This document shows positions 1 to 8,800 of a stretch of 13,036 nt of DNA, in pieces; within the stretch, counting starts at the first letter, position 1, and each line of letters begins with the position of its first letter. The DNA is taken from NCBI GenBank assembly GCA_900155495.1, contig FTLJ01001174.1:1-13036 (forward strand), written 5' to 3'. The notes under the pieces were generated by a model. That model ran no database searches and had not been told where the DNA came from. It saw nothing but the letters and a program-made list of their open reading frames with translations. Both the position numbers and the translations under genes were made by a program. This DNA is from Porogramme epimiltina (Eukaryota; Basidiomycota; Agaricomycetes; Polyporales; Polyporaceae).

Positions 1-1937
1 CCGAGTCAATCGTCCCTGCCGGAAACGGCCCACTCTACTCAAGTGTTCCCAATCGAAGAGCCCGTGCGTGGCTTCGGGGTGCGAAGATGCACCAGTTCTT
101 GATCAAGTCCACTGCGGGGGGAGTGTCAGACGAGAAGGGACGGACGCCGCTTGGCTATGAGGTGGCGACGCGACGTACCGTAGACGTTCTGGCACATCGA
201 GTTTCGATCGCTCCCGCCGCCGCGGACAACCGGTGCCCCATCATACCACCGCGCACCCAGCCCCTTCTCTCAGTGCCGTCTCCCACAGCCGCTTGCGCAC
301 TCTGGACTTCTCCCCCCTTGCGGTCTGGGTGCGCCGTGCTTGAGCGTCGTCGACACGGCGCTCACGGCGCCGACGGTGGGCATGGTGCGAGCAGCGAGTA
401 CCGCGGCGGGCGCGCGACCGAACGCCGGACATTGAAGTTGGTCGTTCTGTAATCGGCCTGCGCACAGTTGGGGTGCGTCTTCGGCGGGGCGGCAGCACTA
501 CACGCACATCGCAGCGAACGACCGCATCTGGCCAACGTACGTCTAGCTACTGCTTCTACAGTGCTCCGCCGAGCTCGATCAGGCGCTGGTGGTAGATTGC
601 TGTCGTCGCGGGCGGGGGCGAGATGTAAGACGGCACGAGGGAGGCATACTTACCATTGCTGAAGGAGAGGGGTTTCAACGTGTTTTTTCATGATGGTAGT
701 GCTTGCTGAGCGGTTCCTTCCAAGTTGCATGTTCGTCGTCAAACGTAGTATGCACTACGACGCGGAGGACGTACTTGGAGCCGGCTGGGGCTGATAGTGC
801 GAGGATGCTCGTAAATGAGGTTTTTTCGGCCGCATATGACGTAGGATAGTTTCCCAGATTCACTAGCGACGGGAAGGGATGCATTGATCCAGGTGTGCAC
901 CTGGACGAAGAAAACAGAACTTGAGTGACGTCGTCCATCGACGAAGTAGGGCGAAGTCATATACATGGAGTCATGCAGCTTGGTTGAGGGTATGCACGAA
1001 CGCGAGCACGCCCGGACCACGTCGAGAGATAGGAGTGTATGCAAATTTGCTGAGGGTAAGGATGTCGGACGTATGGTGCAAAGAGAGTGCTTCGAGTACT
1101 AGTTTACGGCAGCGACATTAGGACACGACGCACTTCGTCCGTGCTGTGGAGAGAGTTGAAGTTCGAAAGGGGGGCCGAGATCCATCTGCGGAGCAAGCGA
1201 GGCAGGGAGAAAGCACAGGGAGACGTTCACGACCGAGTCCGACGTTGATGGACAAGCTTACCGGCAGAGGGCAACCCGTTGATCTCGCAGACGCCGGTAG
1301 TGCGCCACTCCCGTAAATGGACTCGCGGGGATTCACTTTTCCCACGCGGGCGCCACCGTCACCACTGCATGCCCACCGAGCCTTTAGCCGCCCATCCACT
1401 CGCCCTCAACATACAACCTGAGCGAGCACGCTGTGACGGTGCGTAAGCTCATAGTACGTGCCTCAATACCTGACCATGGCACACCACTGAGCACAAGCAC
1501 AGAAACGCATCACGTGTATCTGCTTCATGACCACTGCAATCAGTGGGCCCGCGGTGGTACTGCATCATCATATCCTTCACCATCTGCGTAGGTGATGTCA
1601 CCAATGGCTTCAATTTCAGCACCCATTTGCACATCCTCCATTGTCATCATCTATAACTATCCGTGGTCATCACCAGGGTCCTCCGCAAACAGTTTGGAGG
1701 GTGATGAGCTCGAGTCCGAACGGTGCCGCGGGCATTCCGCCGACCGTCAACAGATAGAGCCTCACCTCCTATTTTCACAACTTCCTCCCAATACAGTGCC
1801 TCCTAGCGGATGCCTCATTCATAACAGGCTTTATAGCCGGCTTCATTCACAATAGCCCGTCAGCAAGGGATGCAGCGTGCATGCTGTCCGCGCTGCATCC
1901 CACGACGATGCGGGGGTCCCAAATGGACTAGTTTGCG
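1..1937. other. Intergenic region without a recognisable gene
   Basis: Several overlapping open frames of 60-120 codons occur on both strands here, but none gives a protein I recognise, and many begin at non-ATG codons. Roughly 1-650 is GC-rich; the rest is mixed. A short inverted repeat occurs at 889-904 (CCAGGTG-TG-CACCTGG). An acidic 36-codon ATG frame sits on the minus strand at 1540-1650. The first bases hold one copy of a 39-bp dispersed repeat. Confidence 0.5.
6..44 (+). repeat. Dispersed 39-bp repeat, copy 1
   Basis: This copy matches 5427-5465 at 32 of 39 positions without gaps, sharing the block GGCCCACTCTA and the flanking TCAAGT. Similarity does not extend past either end by eye. 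It could be a remnant of a transposable element or chance retention of an old duplication. Confidence 0.4.
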
Positions 1938-2535
1938 GTGACGACCATCTATCGATGGATACAAGAGACGATGCTCGTCAACTAGCCGTACAACGAGCGC
2001 GATGCGATGGCGGGCCTGCACATCGTCTCGAGCTTCCTCTTCATGGGCGGGCGCGGGCACTGGGAGCTGTGACTCGGGATCGCGTCGCAGCACGTGCAGC
2101 ACGTGTTCAACGACCCACGGTTCTACGGGCCTGAGGAGGCGCTGCTGCGGTGTTCCGAGTCGATGGGGTTCATCATCAAGACGACGATATGGTTCGACGT
2201 GCTGGCGAGCGCGACGAAGCAGGTGTCGTGCTTCCTCGGAGTCGAGACGTACCGCCGGATCACTAACAACGCATTCATCGGCGACCTGCTCACAGGGGGC
2301 GCGGGCGGCGAGGAGGAGACCCCAACGTCGATGCTACTTGTGGCGGGCTGCGAGAACAAGGTCGTGCTCGCGAGGGCGGAGACCTTGAACCTCCCGCACT
2401 GGAAGGAAAGTATGCTCCGCTGCGGGCGCCTCTCGTGGGTACCCTGAGCTCGTGCAGCGCAGCTTAGGCATTGAGGAGATGTACCTTGCGCTGAACACGC
2501 CCGTGAGCCAAATCGTGCCACTTCAGCCGGGCATG
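1938..2535 (+). pseudogene. Decayed fragment resembling a fungal-specific transcription factor C-terminal region
   Basis: In one frame the DNA reads TIYRWIQETMLVN, then PYNERDAMAGLHIVSSFLF, then GGRGHWEL, then LGIASQHVQHVFNDPRFYG and later SESMGFIIKTTIWFDVLAS, SMLLVAGCENKVVLA and LPHWKE. From memory of the family, these word blocks recall the C-terminal regulatory part of Agaricomycete Zn2Cys6-type transcription factors; I could not search. The frame is broken by TAG at 1983-1985 and by TGA at 2070-2072, where Trp would be natural (WEL-stop-LGI). A third stop, TGA 2445-2447, is followed by a switch to the +1 frame, which continues ELVQRSLGIEEMYLALNTP. No Zn-cluster (CX2CX6C) region or full upstream part is visible. 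It is most simply a relic without function. High GC and GC-rich third codon positions contrast with its surroundings and fit a former coding sequence. Confidence 0.6.
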
Positions 2536-3025
2536 TATGGCCAGCCCGCGCTCGCGTCTCACACGGCCGATAGTTGTGGAGGCAGTAGCGCGAGGGGGCG
2601 CGGGTGTCGGTGTGGATGGGAGGCACCAGCACGAGCCCGGAGGCGGAGGCGATCCAGCGGGGAGCTAGTCTATGGTGGATATCAGGCACCACACAGTGCT
2701 GTTTTACTTAGACTGCGGCATTTTGCGATAGTGTAGGTGTGCATTGATGTGCATCAGGGGCGAAACATATATACTCTCTCAGCTTGTTTGGAGCTCACTA
2801 CAACACTGTTCTATCAAAACAAGCCTCCCGATAGTCAGAAGCACCCTCGCTGTATCTTACAGGGGTTTATGGTAGCCCACGCTCTGTATGACTGCTACGT
2901 GGGGAAATGTACTATGTAATTCACCATGTCAAATGTAGGAACATTTAGCGGGGTGATGGTGGGTTTTCACCACAAATGAGCAAGAAGCGCTGGGTGAGTA
3001 CCCCCGAGATGCATGGTGATCTGTT
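2536..3025. other. Intergenic region, no gene seen
   Basis: After the transcription-factor relic the +1 frame stays open to about 2736, but it becomes low-complexity (Gly, Arg, Ser) and loses any family resemblance. The remainder to the palindrome at 3026 holds no recognisable coding or RNA feature. Confidence 0.5.
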
Positions 3026-3053
3026 CGCTAGCTTCCGTGCACGGAAGCTAGCG
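3026..3053. repeat. Perfect 28-bp palindrome
   Basis: The two 14-nt halves are exact reverse complements with no spacer (CGCTAGCTTCCGTG and its complement, centred between 3039 and 3040). The flanking bases (T and T) no longer pair, so the symmetry ends sharply. It directly precedes the 20-bp tandem repeat and shares the CACGG word with it. It may be a cruciform-forming end of a repeat element. Confidence 0.9.
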
Positions 3054-3056
3054 TCG

Positions 3057-3136
3057 GCTTGCGGGAGTCCACGGTGGCTTGCGGGAACTTACGGTGACTT
3101 GCATAAACTCACGGTGGCTTGCGGGGGTTCATGTGA
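3057..3136 (+). repeat. 20-bp tandem repeat, four units
   Basis: Four imperfect units begin at 3057, 3077, 3097 and 3117, with consensus close to GCTTGCGGGAACTCACGGTG. Units 1 and 2 are the most alike; unit 3 has GCATAAAC in place of GCGGGAAC and unit 4 ends ATGTGA. A partial ATCCACGG follows. The GGGA-ACTCACGG core is shared with the 10-bp array at 3404-3503, so the two are related. Confidence 0.8.
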
Positions 3137-3403
3137 ATCCACGGTACTATGGGCGTACACTGCATGGTTCGCATGCCCCCAGGTCTTAGGTCATTCCTGG
3201 ACTGCCATATCACTCTGGGATACATACCTAAGAAGGATTCAACCAACAATCGAACCGTCTGAAGCACCCCTGAACAATCAGACTACTATGCTCTTCCAAT
3301 AGCATGTTGCCAGATGTGTGCCAGGGCACCGGTCATTGTTATTTCGTATGGGGCGCTCTCCTGTGACGTTCAACATGTGCAAACGGAAAGCCATGTGCCC
3401 TCA

Positions 3404-3503
3404 CGGGAGTTCACAGGGCCCGGGGTCTCACAGGGCCTCGCGGGAACTAACGGGAACTAACGGGAACTCACGGTAAGCTGCAGGAACTCACAGGCAGTCA
3501 CGG
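3404..3503 (+). repeat. 10-bp-period tandem array (CGGGAACTMA type)
   Basis: A run of 10-nt units centred on CGGGAACTAA (3441-3450 and 3451-3460 identical), then CGGGAACTCA, CGGTAAGCTG, CAGGAACTCA and CAGGCAGTCA. Looser units start at about 3404 (CGGGAGTTCA). The exact 10-nt period approaches one helical turn, placing the same bases on one face of the DNA. The same words occur in reverse complement at 4141-4180. Confidence 0.8.
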
Positions 3504-4140
3504 TATTTTAGAAACAGATAATATTACTTGTGCACCAAGGCAATTTCTATACAAACTAGTCGTAGTTAACCATGCAAAACGCCAATATTTCATCGTGTAA
3601 GTGCCCCAAACATAGCGGATAATTTGCTCAAGGAGTCGCGTGCGCGTGCACTAAATGAGCACCTGGCACGAAAGGAGGGAGGGCGACCTCAGGAAATGAG
3701 CTATAATGAGCAGAGATGACAGGGTAATTATATACAGAATTGAGCTACTATACATCTACTTCTGTATATAGCGTCACAGGATACGAGAGACTTTGAAGCT
3801 CTGGTTGTATTGAGGAGAACATGTGATGGCCCATATTGGGGAGGCAGAGTCTAACGACGAACAGAATGTGTTATGCATGCTCCACACGGGTTGTTCCTGG
3901 GTAGGTATAGCACGTGTGCGTATGCTTATACCATGTATAAATACTAAAGCTCTTAGTTCGTTGAGCAGAAGAAGAAAACGGCCCCTCAGGAGTCCGAGTA
4001 GGCAGCCCGTGAGCCCTTGAGCGCCCGTAGGTCTGGTGCCACTGGGTGGGACATTGACGTCATGTCCCAGTGTCCACTATGCCTTATTGGAAGGGAGATA
4101 ACATAGACAGGACACTTTCCGCAATGCAACAGCCCTCACG
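3504..4140. other. AT-richer spacer between oppositely oriented 10-bp arrays
   Basis: No gene is recognisable here. The longest ATG frame (3823-4020, 65 codons) shows no family signal. The stretch contains the AT-rich inverted repeat at 3729-3770, close to the midpoint between the two flanking arrays. Confidence 0.5.
3729..3770. repeat. AT-rich inverted repeat, 11-bp perfect arms
   Basis: TATATACAGAA (3729-3739) and TTCTGTATATA (3760-3770) are exact reverse complements separated by 20 nt. The bases next to each arm do not pair. It sits near the centre of the interval between the two 10-bp arrays. It could be a hairpin, a palindromic protein-binding site or part of a transposon interior. Confidence 0.8.
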
Positions 4141-4276
4141 TAGTGTCCCGTGAGCTCCCGTTAACTCCCGTTAGCCCACGTAACTAGGCAGCAAATTAAC
4201 TTGTAGGGCCAAAACCGGGAACCCCCGTTAATTCCGCGAATCCCCGTTAAATTAGTATGGGAGCCCCGTTAACGGG
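4141..4276 (-). repeat. Inverted counterpart of the 10-bp array, ending in a CCCGTTAACGGG palindrome
   Basis: Read on the plus strand, 4141-4180 falls into four 10-nt units ending in CCCG or CACG (TGAGCTCCCG, TTAACTCCCG, TTAGCCCACG). In reverse complement these are CGGGAGTTAA-type units matching the array at 3404-3503. Degenerate CCCCGTTAA words continue to 4276, where CCCGTTAACGGG (4265-4276) is a perfect 12-bp palindrome. GC content jumps just after this point. Confidence 0.7.
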
Positions 4277-4289
4277 AAGGGAGATTGTG

Positions 4290-4790
4290 AACCGTCATCC
4301 AGATGATCCGCGGCCGCCCGCCTCTGCAGCGGCCCATCCGCCCCGGCGCCGGCTTCGCGCCCCTTCCTCGACTCGCCGTCCGAACTCCTGATTCAAGTTC
4401 GTCTTCCAAGCTTCGCGCGCCCTCTGTCTCATACGAACGCGCCCTGCCGTCATACCTACCGCCACTGCCCCGTCGCGCGCATGTCACGGTGTACGCGCGC
4501 GACCCAAACGCGGAGTTGCCGCTCGCGCCGTATTGTGACGGTGCCGTGCGCCCGCAAGCGATATCCTCGGGTGGTATGTCACCCACAAGTTGGCGGTATT
4601 TCCCGCGCCGGGCTCAAGGCGCAAGGCTACGCGCTTGGCTGCGCGCGCTCACCATGCTGTGCACGGTACCAGAGCGGGGGCTGTACGGGCTCACGACGGT
4701 CCTGCGTCACATCTGGGACGTTACGGGTATGTAGATGCAGTTCCAGGGCGAGTGGTGGGGGCGGAACTACGGTTGATGCAGAGGAGTAAG
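4290..4790. other. GC-rich patch with open frames, possible decayed coding sequence
   Basis: GC content rises abruptly after 4290 and falls again by about 4800. A plus-strand frame 4303-4734 stays open for 143 codons with many GC-ending codons and includes HVTVYARDPNAELPLAP. The opposite strand and the other plus frames are also open over parts of it, as expected from GC richness alone. I recognise no family. It could be an exon of an unknown protein, a remnant of one, or a GC-rich spacer. Confidence 0.25.
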
Positions 4791-5426
4791 CCCCCACGTG
4801 TGTGCATAGAGGAAGAATGGGGAGGATGCGGCAGGGCACCTCGATACCATTGTGCATGCATAACATACCCTCGCTGTTGTAATAATGACTATGAAATTGA
4901 AAACAGTATTAAGGAAGGGACCAAGGAGGCACAATATCGACGGCAACAGATAACAGGTCTGTATGAGCAGATAACACCTATGCATGGAAGGTATGAGGAA
5001 ATATGTCTTTGTGTGACAAGCATGCCTACCAGATGGAGTCCTGAAGCACGGCGAGGTGCCGTCTACCATAGCATCCCTGGTGGTGGATGGACCGGCAATT
5101 GTGTGCAGAGCTGTATGAGGCTTGATTGGGCCCTTATGGCCACGGGCTTGTTCCAAGGCTGAGCACGGACCCGGTGCCATGGCCCCTGGATCGTGTGCAC
5201 CACTGTGACATTGTGCCCGAGATTATTTGACCGGAGAGGTGGAAGGCAAGTCGGTGCTGCAGGAAGGTTGGGGTTGCTCATTCATAGTATAGCTGTCCGG
5301 GTGGTCGCAGTCAGATAGGGTCGAGGACAGGGTCCACTTCTCACTCAGTGCGAAAACAATTCCTCATTTGCTGGAGAACTGACCATAATGATGAATTCAC
5401 TAGAATAAAATCAGCCCTTTACCACA

Positions 5427-5465
5427 TCGATCGAATCTGCCAGAAATGGCCCACTCTAATCAAGT
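5427..5465 (+). repeat. Dispersed 39-bp repeat, copy 2
   Basis: Second copy of the sequence at 6-44, in the same orientation, with seven mismatches over 39 nt. It lies about 360 bp beyond the stop codon of the NLR gene. An AATAAA on the plus strand (5404-5409) is close by but has no plus-strand gene to serve. Confidence 0.4.
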
Positions 5466-5504
5466 TAGATGTGTATAACAAACTTTCGTATTTCTTTGTA
5501 TCCG

Positions 5505-5526
5505 CTTCACCAACATTTTGGTGAAG
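5505..5526. repeat. Short perfect hairpin, 9-bp stem and 4-nt loop
   Basis: CTTCACCAA (5505-5513) and TTGGTGAAG (5518-5526) are exact complements around the loop CATT. It lies about 300 nt past the stop of the NLR gene on its transcript strand, so it could fold in that mRNA's 3' end if transcription extends so far. Chance is also possible. Confidence 0.5.
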
Positions 5527-5823
5527 CCCACACTATGTATAGCGGAACGCAAGCGTGCGGGAGGGGAACGGAAGTCTCTGATTAAGAAAGTACGCTACTA
5601 GGGTATATAAGGAGTACAGCGAGATAAGGAAATGTGTGTACCACGCGGTAAGGGACGAAGATACACGTGGGATCGATGACGCGAGAATTGCCTACTACGA
5701 GAGTCCGGGCGTCCGATATTACAACACTATGTTCCTCGTTTAGTACTCAGCCTTGTCTATATTCTCCACGCTACCCTACGTGTAATACATTCCTCTCGTC
5801 CCCTCTACCTCTGCCTGATTACG

Positions 5824-8800
5824 TCAGCCGCCAGCCTGAGACATGTCCACGACGACAAGTTGCCCATCATTCGTAGCGAATGCAACCCATTTCCCTGAGG
5901 CATCCCACCCTCCGGGAATGCGTGTGTATCCAACCTCCCCAGGATGGTATCGATACAATGGCGGGAGCCAGCACCCTCGTCGAGGTTCTTCCCCACGACC
6001 GCAGCACCAAATCCAGCCGTCGGTGAGGAAATGGTCGGTGAGTCGATGACGGTCTGTGGCACCAGACTCTGGTTGTGGAGCAGCTCCGCGCTGTGCGACG
6101 AGTGGCCAATACGCCTGGGAGGTGATCGGTGCAAAACAGGCATTGGTGATGACAGCGCGCTCGTCAGCTGAGAAACGGATGCGCTCGACTTGAATGCTGG
6201 ATGTTTCCGGATGAATTTCTGCGAGGAGACGTAGAACTCTCCCGCTCGGTTGAGAAGCCCCATCGGCGTCTTCTCGCGCAGAGTAAGGGTCCGAGTTAAG
6301 GGAAGGGGAGAAGTCCCAGAGGGAGATCTGGCCGCGCTCGCTTGATCCGACCACGCGTGAACCATCGGATGAGAACGAGAGGGAGACGATGGCATGGCGG
6401 TGGTCCAACTCCATCATCATGGTGTTTGACGTGAGGTCATAAACGTGCAGCGTTGGATAGCCCATCTTACCGCTGGTAAACAGCAGATGAATCGACCTTA
6501 TTTTGGCATGGAGGTCACAACCGGGGGAATGAAGGAGAGAGGGTCCGACCTTCGAGAAGAGCAAATATCTTCCACATGGCGAGGTTTGGATAGCCCAAAT
6601 AGGGTTCTCTCCCTCGAATAGCACCTTCTCGGATCTTGCCGTGAAGTCCCAAAGCCTGATGCTGCCGTCGAGGGAGCCAGAGAGAATGATTTGAGAGCCG
6701 GAGGTGAACACAACGGGGAGCACGTCTTTGGAATGCCCACAGAGGATAGAGGCAGATGAGGCTTTCTCCATCTCATATACAACGATGGAATGGTCTTCAT
6801 GCCCAGACAGCGCAAGCCGGGTTTCATCCGGAGACCATGTCAGAGCCAGGAAGCCGGGATTGAGGGTATCGGGAAACGGGTGGGCCTTCTTGACCACTAT
6901 GTTCCTTGAGGGGACGTCCCAGAGCTCCACCGTTCCATCTTCCACCACCACCGCGAGCCGGTCCCGGTCCCGGGGTGAAAACGCAACAGCCAATACCCTC
7001 GACGAAGACCGCCCATCACCAGGTCCACTGTGGTCGGAGCCTGACCCCGCACTCGTTCGCATCACCCCCACGTCCCACGACCGTACCGTTCCCAGGCCGT
7101 GGGCGGAGACGAGTTGCGATCCGTCGGGGGAGAATCGCAATGCATGGATGACTTCTCCTCGGATTTCCTCGCGCTCCCCGACCCAATCCCCCGTCTCAAC
7201 GTCCCACAGCCTGATCCACGATCTATCAGGGGGAGAGCACCCGATGGCGAGAATGCGGCCGTCAAGAGAGAAGTCGAGCCCCGAGACGTCTCCCTCCACG
7301 GGTAGTGTCTTGAGGCGACGGGGATTAGATGGATCGTCGATGGACCACAGAACGAGTTCATTCCGGCACCCGCACGCGAGCATCTTGTCATCGGGGGAGA
7401 TAGATACCCTGAGAACATGTTCCTGTGGGTCATGCAGGGGTCCACAAGCCTGAGAGCCGCCGTCAACCATCCAAATCCGGCAGGGAGAGTCCTTACTGCT
7501 TCCAGAAACCAGGAACGACCCGTCGTGAGAGAAGGCGGCAGAGTATATCCAGCCACCATGTCCCTCCAGAGTCCTTATCTTCTCCAGTTCTCCGGACGCG
7601 GTAGCCCATAGCACGATGTTCTTGTCTGTAGAGCCTGAGGCCGCTAGGTCTCCCTGGGAAGAGTAGGCCACCATGCAAACGCGCTCGGAATGGACCTTCT
7701 GAGACTGGATCCTTTCGCCCATCCGGGCGTCCCACAGCGACACCACCCCTTCTTCTGTCCCGCACAGGATCTCCTTCCCGTCCGGCGAGAACGCCACACT
7801 CCAGACCCAGGTCTCCTCCTTCAGCACATGGAGCTGTGCGCCAGTCTGACGGCTCCATAGTCGAATGGTGCAGTCGTGAGACGCAGAGACGATGCTCTGG
7901 CCATCCGGAGAGTAGGCGACGGATGTGGCTCCGGCCGTGTGGCCCACCATTGTGATTGTGTTGGCATTCCATAGTGTCAATTGGCCGATGTGGATACGGG
8001 GTGTGCCAGAAAGAACTGCAGAGTATGCACAGCGGAGGACGGAGGTTGAGGGAGAAGACGGAAGAACGGATATGTAGACATGGCCGGAAGAGGATGAGAT
8101 TGCAGGATAGCAGAGATGGACTACCCGCTTGCAGTCGTTTAGCATCTCTATGATCTCCATCGGAGGAAGGACCAATTTCTGAGAGTCAGCAGTCGAGAGC
8201 TGGATGAGTGTCCATTCGAAGAGCGGACGTCTACACCATCACATACCTGAAGAGAATTCTTCGCATTCTCCAACGCATTAACAGCGCCGTCAATATCCCC
8301 GATCAAGCTCGAGACTTCGAGCCAGTGAAGGAGGTGTTCCCGAGTGAACACGGAGATCAAAGCGATTGTGTCCTGGGTGATGTGTCCTTCACAGAGATGG
8401 CTGGACCAATGTCGACAGGCGTACTGAACATGAACCGGAACCGAGGCCGCGAGGCGAGAGGAAAGGTCATCGATGTCAACGTTTGCCGTCCAGGGAGACG
8501 CGATGTTGCATGGATTTCTGGCGAGATTCGTGTTCATAATTTGTAAGCATCGTTCTGAGAGTAGTGTGTGGTGGAGCTGCCGGTCGACGAGAATGTCCGC
8601 GCGCGTGCACTTAGACTCATCAACAAGGAAATCGGGGAAGGATGGATGGATGATCCGGATCACTGAGCTGGGTTGTTCGACGTCTGGAACTACCAAGATC
8701 GAGTGGAGGGGGCGCAATGTAGTCCGCACCATGCCGTACTCCAGATTGAGGAGGGATTCCAGATCCTGTGGTGAAAGCTGGTCCTTGAGGAGCACAATTG

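Larger units (their letters stand above)
4791..5823. other. Intergenic region downstream of the NLR gene, no gene seen
   Basis: This stretch holds overlapping frames of up to 190 codons that run through without introns, but they show no recognisable domain. The part nearest 5823 should include the 3' UTR of the minus-strand NLR gene. No clear minus-strand AATAAA was found within it. Confidence 0.5.

Noticed and set aside
889..904. CCAGGTG-TG-CACCTGG inverted repeat as a regulatory site
   Set aside because: It is a short 7-bp stem with no gene start nearby, and such a match is expected by chance at this length.
1540..1650. 36-codon acidic minus-strand ATG frame (MMTMEDVQMGAEIEAIG...)
   Set aside because: It looks protein-like but is too short, has no homology that I can name, and has no flanking exon with clear splice sites. 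It may be a transposon protein remnant, but this cannot be supported.
4590..5162. 190-codon plus-strand frame
   Set aside because: It crosses from the GC-rich patch into low-GC DNA, starts at a non-ATG codon and shows no recognisable motif.
6704..7453. 249-codon plus-strand frame opposite the WD40 exon
   Set aside because: It is antisense to well-supported WD40 coding sequence, is rich in Ser/Pro/Arg, and has no domain. It is a by-product of codon bias on the coding strand.
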